Made by a program: the position numbers and the translations under genes. Of a DNA stretch of 64,000 nt, positions 47,124 through 54,494 are shown piece after piece. Source of the DNA: Muricauda sp. MAR_2010_75 (lineage in GTDB: Bacteria > Bacteroidota > Bacteroidia > Flavobacteriales > Flavobacteriaceae); the NCBI RefSeq assembly GCF_000745185.1, contig NZ_JQNJ01000001.1, positions 496,001-560,000 of the forward strand. The letters run 5' to 3'. The notes under the pieces were generated by a model. It was not told where the DNA came from, made no database searches, and was given only the letters and a program-made list of their open reading frames with translations. Position 1 is the first letter of the stretch; each line of letters begins with the position of its first letter.

Positions 47124-47603
47124 CTATTGCCTCAACTCCACCCGCCTAGCACCGTGCAGTTCTTCCAGAACCAATTTCAAACGTTCTCTATCACCGAGTA
47201 CAAACTTGGGCAGGACATGGATAAACCGTACCATCTCCCCATTCTTGACCCTGTTCGGCACCCCATACTTATGGATGGGTTCCTAGGGGATTTCCTGATA
47301 GGAGGCCCTTCGTTTGGCGCTCCCATTGATGCGAAAGACTTCCAAACGGTCCACCTCAAAATCGATTCCCGAGCTATTCCGTATCCCGAGGACCAAGTAC
47401 ACTTCCCTCCCATAATAGACCATGTCCTCCAACCGAAGCCGGATACCCCTTTTATGTTTGGTAATAATGTTCTTCTGTTTTCTGTCGAGCAACAACTTGC
47501 TGAACCTATCATAATGGGCTGTCTCAGCAACCAAGGATTCCACTTTTGCCTTAAATTTCCTTGTGGGTCCAATCCGTGAAGTGTTAAAAGCAATGGAATC
47601 CTT
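47124..47603 (-). pseudogene. traN: Remnant of conjugative-transposon traN (DUF4138)
   Basis: Read on the minus strand from 47603 to 47124, one frame encodes about 158 residues matching the C-terminal part of TraN, broken by an in-frame TAG at 47283-47285 (between YQEIP and EPIHKYG). Recognised family features are the HKRGIRLRLEDMVYYG, VLGIRNSSGIDFEVDRLEVFRI and KRRASYQE blocks, then VLPKFVL and LEELHGARRVEL near the end. A stop (47604-47606) lies just upstream in the same frame, so the N-terminal half is missing. TraN is an outer-membrane-associated part of the Bacteroidota conjugation apparatus. No other tra gene is seen nearby. This is a scar of a lost integrative conjugative element. Confidence 0.7.
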
Positions 47604-47718
47604 TTATTTAATACAAGTAGAATCCAAAGTTGGGAATAGGCAGGGAATTCGATTTATCCTCACATGTGTGCATTTTTCAAGTTTGACCAAACAATGCACT
47701 TTTTCCGTGCTTGTTGCA

Positions 47719-47732
47719 TACCCGAAAAGGTA
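47719..47732. promoter_or_regulatory. HipB-type operator-like site 1
   Basis: TACC-N6-GGTA (TACCCGAAAAGGTA), the first of three related sites spaced exactly 40 bp apart upstream of hipB. Confidence 0.65.
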
Positions 47733-47758
47733 TAATATTCTTAAAACAATATTTTTTA

Positions 47759-47772
47759 TACCCTTTTAGGTG
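47759..47772. promoter_or_regulatory. HipB-type operator-like site 2
   Basis: TACC-N6-GGTG (TACCCTTTTAGGTG), 40 bp after site 1. Its half-sites keep the TACC/GGT pattern with a different spacer. Confidence 0.6.
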
Positions 47773-47798
47773 TAATTTTAAATATTATTCGTATTTTG

Positions 47799-47812
47799 CA
47801 CCCGAAAAGGTA
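47799..47812. promoter_or_regulatory. HipB-type operator-like site 3, next to the hipB start
   Basis: CACC-N6-GGTA (CACCCGAAAAGGTA), 40 bp after site 2, ending 5 bp before the hipB ATG. Binding here would block the promoter, which fits autorepression by HipB. E. coli HipB sites follow the same half-site logic (TATCC-N8-GGATA). Confidence 0.65.
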
Positions 47813-47817
47813 TAGTA

Positions 47818-48063
47818 ATGAGGAAATGGAATAGAAATAATCCCATAGCACAGTTCACTCGCAAGAGAAGGAAGGACCTTAACCTGACCCAATTCGAACT
47901 TTCCGACACCACAGGGGTGGGACTACGTTTTGTCCGTGAATTGGAGCAGGGAAAACCCAATCTGATGACGGACAAAATCAATCAGGTCCTTTTATTTTTT
48001 GGACATGAATTAACCCCTACACCAATAAGTGATGCGACAAGGAGAAATCTGGGTGAACAATAA
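47818..48063 (+). CDS. hipB: HipB-like antitoxin and transcription regulator (XRE family)
   Basis: This 81-residue protein has a Cro/C1-type helix-turn-helix: AQFTRKRRKDLNLTQFELSDTTGVGLRFVRELEQGKPNL, with the recognition helix around GVGLRFVREL. It is the usual size for HipB. Its end overlaps the next gene by about 32 bp. It should bind the three phased operator-like sites upstream and repress the operon. Confidence 0.88.
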   Translation: MRKWNRNNPIAQFTRKRRKDLNLTQFELSDTTGVGLRFVRELEQGKPNLMTDKINQVLLFFGHELTPTPISDATRRNLGEQ

Positions 48064-48346
48064 CGTAGCAGGAACCCTAAAAGAGGACGAGGAAGGATAC
48101 CACTTTACCTATTCACAGGATTATCTGGAATCAGAAAATCCCATTGCCGTGTCTTTGACGTTGCCCCTTAGGAACAAAACCTATCATTCAGATTATTTGT
48201 TTCCCTTTTTTGATGGTCTGATCCCGGAAGGATGGTTATTGGATATTGCACATAAAAATTGGAAACTGAATCCCCGTGATAGGATGGGACTTTTATTGGC
48301 CACCTGTAAGGATTGTATCGGCAACATAAGTGTATTGGAAAAATGA
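48032..48346 (+). CDS. hipS: HipS-like protein (HipA N-terminal subdomain 1)
   Basis: The ATG at 48032 gives 104 residues that match only the N-terminal subdomain of HipA: GEIWVNNNVAGTL, PIAVSLTLPL, FPFFDGLIPEGWLL and TCKDCIGNISVL. In classical hipBA this part is fused to the kinase. Here it is a separate protein, as in hipBST systems where HipS is the antitoxin that neutralises HipT. It overlaps hipB by about 32 bp and hipT by 4 bp (ATGA), so translation is coupled. Confidence 0.85.
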   Translation: MRQGEIWVNNNVAGTLKEDEEGYHFTYSQDYLESENPIAVSLTLPLRNKTYHSDYLFPFFDGLIPEGWLLDIAHKNWKLNPRDRMGLLLATCKDCIGNISVLEK

Positions 48347-49281
48347 GCAACTGTCTGGCCTGTCAAAAACCTGTTTTCCCTGAAGGGAGTTTATATCATC
48401 CAGACTGTCTAAAGGCTTTTTGGCAAAACGACACACCAGTACTTGAATTGGATTATGAGCTGTCACAGATTGAGGAACTGGCCAGAGAAAATGTGGCACA
48501 ACGTGTCATAGTTACCGGGGTACAGCCTAAGCTTTCATTGGGTTTCACAGATGAAAACAAGTCCAGGCTCACTATAGTGGGGGCCTTAAATGGAAGGTAC
48601 ATATTAAAACCACCCTTTTCCGAATACCCCCAAATGCCCGAAACGGAAGCCCTTTCAATGTTGATGGCTAAGGCTTGTGGAATTGATACAGTGCCCTTTA
48701 TATTGATTCGGTTAAAGGATGGACATCTGGCCTACCTGACCCGAAGAATAGATAGGGATTCAGAGGGTAATAAATTTGCTATGGAAGATGCATGCCAGTT
48801 CACTGAGCGCCTTACTGAACACAAATATAGAGGCTCTTATGAGCGGATTGCCAAGGCCATCATCGCTTATTCACAGAACCCTATATTTGATATCGTCCGA
48901 TTCTACGAACAGGTCATTGTTTCATTCCTGATCGGTAACAATGATATGCACCTAAAAAACTTCTCCCTCATATCAACCAATCGAGATTCTTACTCCCTTG
49001 CCCCTGCCTACGACATGATCTCGGCACAATTGGTAATCCCTGACGACCCAGAGGAACTGGCCTTGACCTTGAACGGTAAAAAAAGGAAAATCACAAAGTC
49101 AGATTTTAATGGGGCAATGGCCAAAGCACATATTCCCATAAAAGCCATCGAAAACCTTTGGGCCAGAATTTTAAGTGGTACAAAAAAATGGCCTTTCCTT
49201 ATTGATGAAAGTTTTTTAAAGGAAAAACAAAAAAGGAAATTCATTGCTTTAATTGACAAAAGGTTGCATCGAATCAAATAA
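48343..49281 (+). CDS. hipT: HipT-like serine/threonine kinase toxin (HipA C-terminal part)
   Basis: The ATG at 48343 overlaps the hipS stop (ATGA) and gives 312 residues; a longer frame from 48313 is less likely. Kinase motifs of HipA-like toxins are present: GVQPKLSLG (residues 59-67, Gly-rich loop), the ATP-binding lysine K89 in RYILKPP, the catalytic D201 in GNNDMHLKN with N206, and the metal-binding D224 in PAYDMIS. The N-terminus adds a putative zinc knuckle (C4, C7, H19, C22) typical of Bacteroidota homologues. HipT of E. coli phosphorylates tryptophanyl-tRNA synthetase and HipA glutamyl-tRNA synthetase; the target here is unknown. Confidence 0.85.
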   Translation: MSNCLACQKPVFPEGSLYHPDCLKAFWQNDTPVLELDYELSQIEELARENVAQRVIVTGVQPKLSLGFTDENKSRLTIVGALNGRYILKPPFSEYPQMPETEALSMLMAKACGIDTVPFILIRLKDGHLAYLTRRIDRDSEGNKFAMEDACQFTERLTEHKYRGSYERIAKAIIAYSQNPIFDIVRFYEQVIVSFLIGNNDMHLKNFSLISTNRDSYSLAPAYDMISAQLVIPDDPEELALTLNGKKRKITKSDFNGAMAKAHIPIKAIENLWARILSGTKKWPFLIDESFLKEKQKRKFIALIDKRLHRIK

Positions 49282-49577
49282 GCGTTGAATTTAGTACAGC
49301 CATGAATATCTATCTTTTCATATTAAAAAGTCAGCTATTCTTTGAGCACAAAATATATATGAGCACAAGCCCAAATAATATTGGACATTTAATTAGTGGG
49401 GTTGAAAGTTCATACCTCCTATTTCAAGAACAATCAAAACAAATATAATTTGGATAAGAATATTAAGGTCAAAAAGTGGTTACCGAGAACCTTACCAAAA
49501 CCAACTTTATCGTCACCATCCAAAGATTAAATCATAGTTGGACAATTTTAATATTAAGTCCAGTATAGGAACACTGA

Positions 49578-49757
49578 TTAACAGCTAATCTTGCCAGTGA
49601 CTGGATCAATCCAACAGGCCGCTGCGGCCTTTATATTTTCCAAATCCATATTTCGGTTTTTCAATAGTATTCTATCTACTTGTAACTCTTCTCTGTTAGC
49701 CTCCTTTAAAATTTCATTTATAAGTTCTACTGCTTTCTTAATTTTCTCTTGTTCCAT
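49578..49757 (-). CDS. Small hypothetical protein, 59 residues
   Basis: The ATG at 49757 lies 2 bp after the stop of the lipoprotein gene upstream (TAA-AA-ATG), which supports translational coupling. The product is charged and probably helical in its first 40 residues (EQEKIKKAVELINEILKEA), and ends AAAACWIDPVTGKISC. The final part could be a short beta-hairpin or zinc-like tail. No family is recognised. No signal peptide is visible, so it is probably cytoplasmic, unlike its two operon partners. Confidence 0.6.
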   Translation of the reverse strand: MEQEKIKKAVELINEILKEANREELQVDRILLKNRNMDLENIKAAAACWIDPVTGKISC

Positions 49758-49759
49758 TT

Positions 49760-50482
49760 TTATTCCTTTGGGTTAACAAATATTTGAACACTATCAATTA
49801 TTTCTGTTTTGTTCTTGTTCTCGTCCAAGACCGTTGCCACTATATAGATATCCTGATATGATAAGATATTGCCAACTGTATAAATCGCCGAAATCTGACT
49901 ATTAGAATTAGTATTTAATGCGGCATTTCTGAATCTTCCGTTTACCGGTTGTCCATCTTCGAGTATATCTTCCAGCAGTACTCCAACGCCTTGACTAACC
50001 ATCTTGTTCCCTGAATTTCTAACGGTACCCGTAAGGTTTATTTCATCCCCAAATTCACTTTGAACCGAAAATGCAGACGCAGATAACTCAATTTTTGAAG
50101 GAGTCGAAGGATTTGACATAATCGTAAACTCTTCCTTGAACTCGTTAATATTAAACTCAATGGTACTTTCCGAATTGTTTGTAGAAGACTTTACAATGAT
50201 CTTGCTTTCGATGGTATTGTCTGGAGTTCTCTTAGGAACAAAAGTTAACGTGGTCATATCGTTTTCAACAAAAGTCCCATTGCTAATTGTTGCCTCTGCG
50301 GAGATTTTATCAATAACTGATTCACTATTAAACGTAATTGAAAATGATAAGGTATCGGAACCATTTGCAATCCATTCCATTCGACTTTGCTCAATTTCCA
50401 CTAGATCGGAAAAAACAACTTCATCGGTACATGAATTAAAAACTATTATAAGGAGCAATCCTAAAAAAGCTAAATTTTTCAT
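49760..50482 (-). CDS. Hypothetical Ig-like lipoprotein
   Basis: The ATG at 50482 gives 240 residues with lipobox FNSC; an upstream ATG at 50494 adds four. The mature part is rich in beta structure and Ser/Thr/Asn, with two or more Ig-like segments (FSITFNSESVIDK, TPSKIELSASAFSVQSEFGDEINLTGTVRN, YIVATVLDENKNKTEI). The second block resembles bacterial Ig-like or cadherin-like sandwich domains. The gene overlaps the end of the barrel-like gene by a few bases, so they are one operon. Function unknown. Confidence 0.7.
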   Translation of the reverse strand: MKNLAFLGLLLIIVFNSCTDEVVFSDLVEIEQSRMEWIANGSDTLSFSITFNSESVIDKISAEATISNGTFVENDMTTLTFVPKRTPDNTIESKIIVKSSTNNSESTIEFNINEFKEEFTIMSNPSTPSKIELSASAFSVQSEFGDEINLTGTVRNSGNKMVSQGVGVLLEDILEDGQPVNGRFRNAALNTNSNSQISAIYTVGNILSYQDIYIVATVLDENKNKTEIIDSVQIFVNPKE

Positions 50483-50483
50483 T

Positions 50484-52274
50484 TTAAAAAACATTACCTA
50501 CCAATTTACCTGCTTGTTCGAACAACCCAAAATCTAAAGACATACTGACGTAAGGAGCAAACTGCACTCTAGACTCATCAATTATTGGATTAGCTTCATT
50601 TTCCCTCAACCAAAGCGTTCCAAGTCCAAATCGAATTTGTCTAGAAACACGCATGTTTAATCCAGTCATCGGGCTGATACCATTAAAAAGATCTGTATAT
50701 CCTTGTGCTTCAATCTTTCCAATAGTAACTCCAATTGCTATTGAAAAGCGATGACGAAACGATTTATCCATAATTTCCCCTAATCTTTGCTCTTTATTAA
50801 TCCCTCGAAAGTGAATGTTTAAACCAAAATATGGTCTCGCAAAATACCTAATCTCACCTGTTTGATTGTGTGCAAAAGCATTTACAAATCCAAAATCCGG
50901 AACTAAAACTTTGGAGTTTGCTGTTTTTAATGTTTTTCCCCTAGTACTGATACTCAATAATTCCGATACGCCAAGTGATCTGTTAAACTCTTTCTTAACT
51001 TTCTTGTCGTAACTGTCGACAGTTTCATAGTTGTCAGTAACCGCTTTATAAAAGGTTTCAAAAAAATCATTGTAAAAATCGTTAACGGTATCTGAATTGT
51101 CTAATATCAACAACTTTTCCAATTCAAATTTGAGCAAACCCAGACTGTCGCTATTCTTTTTCAAATTTTTCGAAATAGTGTGATAGTCAAATGATTTTGA
51201 TTTTGGATAGTTAGTTCCGTTAAGTACTTTTAAAATCTCTTTATCATTGTTCTCATCAGATTTCCTAAACAAAGACATCCACTTCGTATAGATCTTAAAA
51301 TCCAACTCTTCCGCCTTTATTTTAGCGCCTATTTCACTTATCAGATTGTCACTTGGATATATATGCTCATTTGGAATTATAAATTGCGGCAGTAAATCCT
51401 CATTAATTGAAGTGTATAGTTTTTTACGAACTATGGAATCAACAAAATCTTTATGCTTCTCGGGAAAAATGGTAAGATTGTGGATTCTTCTAACCAATCT
51501 ACTTTCCAAGACTACAATTCTACTATCATAAAAATCCTTTGCCTTGCAAAGGTCTACCTGTCCATTGACTTTCGGCACACTGCCTTTTCTATATAGATCA
51601 AGGTATTCATAAACCAAAGAGATTTCGTTATCCTTGAGTTTTCTGTTTACAACAATTTCATAAAGCTTGCCTGGCTTTAATGGAGAGATGATGGCTTTAA
51701 TGGATTTTCCATTTTCTCCAAATTGTTTGAACCCTAGGTTCTGTAAAGGAGCATAATAACCTGTACGAAATTCTATTTCATATTTTCCATCAGAGGTTTT
51801 TTTAATTTTTCCCTTTTGTTCGAAAGGATTTCTTTTCTTTTCCTTTATAAAGCAATTTAGTTCTTCTTCAGAATAAAATATCTTAGTCTGCCATTTATTA
51901 GACATTACCTCCTTGTATTTTGGTCTTCTTACTTTTTTTGGATCTTTATCAGAGCTATCCTCAATAATCTGTGCTTCCTCACCACAAGAATCAGTAGGGA
52001 ACGGACATACAGTATCTTTTTCTTTTTTTGATTCTTTCACGTATTCAATCTCATACAAAAAGGCCTTATCGTAAAAATCACCACCCCCTTTTTTGATTAG
52101 CAAATAGGTGAATTCATCAAAAGGTAGCGAACCTTCTAATTTCTTAGTAGCGTAATCGTATGTTAACCCCTCCAGATTTCCAGAATGGACTACTTCAGAT
52201 TGACTTATTGCGATGAAACCATATAGTAGGGAAGAGGTAGTCAGTAATAAGTTTTTTAATTGTTGTTTTTTCAA
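50484..52274 (-). CDS. Hypothetical exported protein with a barrel-like C-terminus
   Basis: The open frame starts with TTG at 52274 (596 residues), the only start that yields a signal peptide (LLLTTSSLLYGFIAISQ). Residues 90-130 are highly charged and Cys-containing; residues 130-420 are helical and lysine/glutamate-rich. The last 130 residues have alternating aromatic and glycine patterns (GEIRYFARPYFGLNIHFRG, RFSIAIGVTIGK, RFGLGTLWLRE, FAPYVSMSLDFG) that look like outer-membrane beta strands. No family is recognised. The base composition is clearly more AT-rich than the flanking core genes, suggesting horizontal origin. Confidence 0.65.
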   Translation of the reverse strand: MKKQQLKNLLLTTSSLLYGFIAISQSEVVHSGNLEGLTYDYATKKLEGSLPFDEFTYLLIKKGGGDFYDKAFLYEIEYVKESKKEKDTVCPFPTDSCGEEAQIIEDSSDKDPKKVRRPKYKEVMSNKWQTKIFYSEEELNCFIKEKKRNPFEQKGKIKKTSDGKYEIEFRTGYYAPLQNLGFKQFGENGKSIKAIISPLKPGKLYEIVVNRKLKDNEISLVYEYLDLYRKGSVPKVNGQVDLCKAKDFYDSRIVVLESRLVRRIHNLTIFPEKHKDFVDSIVRKKLYTSINEDLLPQFIIPNEHIYPSDNLISEIGAKIKAEELDFKIYTKWMSLFRKSDENNDKEILKVLNGTNYPKSKSFDYHTISKNLKKNSDSLGLLKFELEKLLILDNSDTVNDFYNDFFETFYKAVTDNYETVDSYDKKVKKEFNRSLGVSELLSISTRGKTLKTANSKVLVPDFGFVNAFAHNQTGEIRYFARPYFGLNIHFRGINKEQRLGEIMDKSFRHRFSIAIGVTIGKIEAQGYTDLFNGISPMTGLNMRVSRQIRFGLGTLWLRENEANPIIDESRVQFAPYVSMSLDFGLFEQAGKLVGNVF

Positions 52275-52553
52275 AATTACTTAGGTTTCGATTCGACTTA
52301 TACATGATTTCCAATTGCCATAGAATTTTTCTTAGATCAGATTTGCTTATTCGACGTAAACCACATTGACAAGGTAAACCACTATCTATTTTGGTTATTT
52401 TCCCTTTCAAGGGGATTTTTGTCAAAGCAATCAGAATAGTGTTAGGAGGTAATTTTGAAGCATTTGAATTTAACAAATGAAACTCAAATTAGATTACAGA
52501 TTTCCCTTAAAAAAAATAGGGTTTTTCCGCAATTTGCCCTAAATCGGTAAGAA

Positions 52554-52616
52554 AGTCACCTATTCGGTGAGCGAAAAATTTCGAAGGGCTAGAAAGTCTT
52601 TATTTACAGGGGTTTT
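52554..52616 (+). repeat. Imperfect direct repeat, copy 1
   Basis: Starts AGTCACCTATTCGGTGAGC and ends in AGGGGTTTT. Copy 2 lies at 53615-53678. The CACC-TATTC-GGTG core can form a small hairpin. Confidence 0.65.
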
Positions 52617-52648
52617 AAGAGGTGGGTTCTGGTCCCTCCGGCTCCACA
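52617..52648 (+). other. tRNA 3'-end-like segment, possible attachment-site remnant
   Basis: The segment GGGTTCTGGTCCC followed by TCCGGCTCCAC resembles a tRNA T-arm plus acceptor 3' strand, but the T-loop is degenerate and no 5' half is present. It lies between a direct repeat and a terminator, as integration scars often do. Confidence 0.3.
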
Positions 52649-52651
52649 TTG

Positions 52652-52673
52652 AAAACCACCTTCGGGTGGTTTT
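52652..52673 (+). terminator. Rho-independent terminator
   Basis: AAAACCACC-TTCG-GGTGGTTTT with a stable UUCG tetraloop and a trailing T run. Confidence 0.8.
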
Positions 52674-52980
52674 TTGTATTTCAAAAATCTATCAACTTGG
52701 ATAGCTTTACCCCCAAGGCGGTTGCAACTGGTTTTTCACTAAGGAATACACTAAGTAGTTCCACAGGTACTTCTGCCATTTTGCAAAAGGTTTTGCTTTC
52801 AGTCATGAGACTCCATCGAGTCAAGCTCTGGCCAAATCAGATTGGTTGCACTCTTTTTGAGCACTTAGCCCAAGAATGCTTCCCAATATTTTAGTAAGAA
52901 AACAAGTGTCAACTTGTTGTATGACATCTTTTTCAACATTATGCATTTCCTTTGGAAAAATAAAACCCAAATCATCTTGT

Positions 52981-53304
52981 ATGGAAAAAGTAAAAACCAT
53001 TGCTCTAGAAAACCTAGACCTCTCTTTGGAAACTTATTTTGGTTCGTTGACACCCCAGAAAAAGGATTTTAGTGCCACCCATTTACGGGTCAAAGGCTAT
53101 TGCGACCCGCTTTTTAAAGTGGAGTCACTACTTAACGTCTGTATTTTGGCCTTGGACAATCCCAATTCCGGAAACCATACTGCCATTGTGGAACCGGATG
53201 TCTATATTCTATCTGTTTTGGAAATGGCAGCGCAATTGATTCCGTTTGAAGAGGCTGAGTTTTTGGATGAGGTCCGATCAAGATGTTACAGGCCGATCTT
53301 ATGA
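52981..53304 (+). CDS. Hypothetical protein, about 107 residues, 3' end probably rearranged
   Basis: The ATG at 52981 opens a frame whose first 95 residues look like a real, soluble protein (IALENLDLSLETYFGSL, FKVESLLNVCILALDNP, VEPDVYILSVLEMAAQLIPFEEAEFLDEVR). The final residues (SRCYRPIL) coincide with the point where another frame begins to encode a glycoside hydrolase fragment, so the natural end is probably lost. No family is recognised. Confidence 0.55.
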   Translation: MEKVKTIALENLDLSLETYFGSLTPQKKDFSATHLRVKGYCDPLFKVESLLNVCILALDNPNSGNHTAIVEPDVYILSVLEMAAQLIPFEEAEFLDEVRSRCYRPIL

Positions 53305-53488
53305 TGGCGAGAATTATAATTGTGGTCTAGTCGATGTGACCGACCGCCCATATAAACACATGGTAAATGCCATTAAAGAAACGGCCAAAAGATTATACGG
53401 AGTGCATTCCCAAGAGGTTAAGGCCTATGATCAAATGCCGTTGAATCCATGTGGTTATGGCCCTATTACAGATTTATGGAACGAATGA
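53274..53488 (+). pseudogene. C-terminal relic of a glycoside hydrolase
   Basis: From about 53274 one frame encodes DQDVTGRSYDGENYNCG, VDVTDRPYKHMVNAIKET and AKRLYGVH, the kind of C-terminal block seen in clan GH-A agarase or beta-galactosidase-like enzymes. No upstream catalytic part exists: the frame runs into the preceding hypothetical gene. It is a truncated leftover of a larger enzyme, joined by recombination. The exact GH family is uncertain. Confidence 0.5.
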
Positions 53489-53614
53489 TATCCCAATAAA
53501 GGCCAATTTTTAGGGTTAGGAGTAAAGCAAACCAAATACAGGTCTCCTTTTGGCTACAAAATCATCAAATAGTAAAACCATATATTTATCCTATTTTGGG
53601 AAATAATTATAACA

Positions 53615-53678
53615 AGTCACCTATTCAGTGAGCATAAATTTACGAAGGCCAGTAACACCCCTATTTATTGGGGTTTTG
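53615..53678 (+). repeat. Imperfect direct repeat, copy 2
   Basis: Starts AGTCACCTATTCAGTGAGC and ends in a CCCC-TATTTATT-GGGGTTTT hairpin with terminator form. Roughly 70% of positions match copy 1 by eye. The two copies bracket about 1 kb containing the hypothetical gene and the glycoside hydrolase relic. Confidence 0.65.
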
Positions 53679-53754
53679 ACCAATAGAATACACCTACATA
53701 ATACTCCAACAAAAAAAGCCCAAAATTTTTTGTGCTTTAGGTTATTATTAGTTC

Positions 53755-54240
53755 CTAATCTATCATCAGTGCCCTAAACTCACCATCCGTAAGCGTTATG
53801 GTAACATCTGTTTCTGAAGTAATTGTAGCAGTAAAGGTTCCTTCAACATAATCCTCAGAAACACTGGTTACATTGATATTTCCACTTTGGGCAAAATTAA
53901 AATCAAATCCCATGGGTTCTGATGTAAATGAAATCTTGTAATCCCCACCAAATGCACCTCCCTCAATATCAAAATCTCCGGTAGTGATATCCAATGGCAA
54001 ATAAAGACTGATTCGGGTATCTCCAACATCGGTCAATCCTTCACCATTATTTCCATTGAAGGTAATGGATAGGGATTCTGCGGTAATAATGTCTAAAAAA
54101 TCATAATCAGTATCATCTATGGAAAATCGAATATAGGTATCTGAAATCTGTGTGGGAGAATCATCAGAACTACAGGACTGCAAAATAATAACACCTGTCA
54201 GTGATAAAGTCAAAAGGATAATCTTTTCAAGCTTTTTCAT
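53755..54240 (-). CDS. Hypothetical small lipoprotein
   Basis: This 161-residue protein has a lipobox (LQSC followed by SSDDS) and a mature part rich in beta strands, Asp and Thr (YIRFSIDDTDYDF, VEGTFTATITSETDVTITLTDGEF). The pattern resembles small Bacteroidota lipoproteins with a DUF-type beta-sandwich. No family is named. It is monocistronic, convergent with the repeat region and divergent from the efflux operon. Confidence 0.7.
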   Translation of the reverse strand: MKKLEKIILLTLSLTGVIILQSCSSDDSPTQISDTYIRFSIDDTDYDFLDIITAESLSITFNGNNGEGLTDVGDTRISLYLPLDITTGDFDIEGGAFGGDYKISFTSEPMGFDFNFAQSGNINVTSVSEDYVEGTFTATITSETDVTITLTDGEFRALMID

Positions 54241-54494
54241 AAAGATTAGATTTGGGGTTTATGTCTGTATGCATTAAACTTGGTTACCCCATATTTATTT
54301 GACAAGTCCTGTTAAAACTTTTGGATTCTCGCAAAAAATCAAAAAAACACATTCAAAACATGCAAATACTTACTTGATTTTCTACTCTTCCACGCCAAAA
54401 CCACTCCTACTACATAAACAATTATGTTTTTGTTAATATAGTTTCTCACCAAAAAAATTATTTTAAAGAAATAGAAACCATTCCTTAAAAACAC

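Larger units (their letters stand above)
52275..52980. other. 706-bp intergenic region with a repeat module
   Basis: This gap holds copy 1 of a direct repeat (52554-52616), a tRNA-3'-end-like segment (52617-52648) and a terminator hairpin (52652-52673). The rest shows no gene. Open frames here look like chance products of the repeat. Confidence 0.5.

Noticed and set aside
49302..49448. 48-codon plus-strand frame after hipT
   Set aside because: No recognisable content, no coupling to a neighbour, weak support.
52195..52476. 93-codon minus-strand frame before the barrel-like gene
   Set aside because: It overlaps the start of that gene in another frame, and its content is not protein-like beyond chance.
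52617..52648. Complete tRNA gene
   Set aside because: Only a T-arm/acceptor-like 3' piece is present; the T-loop is degenerate and no D-arm or anticodon arm is found.
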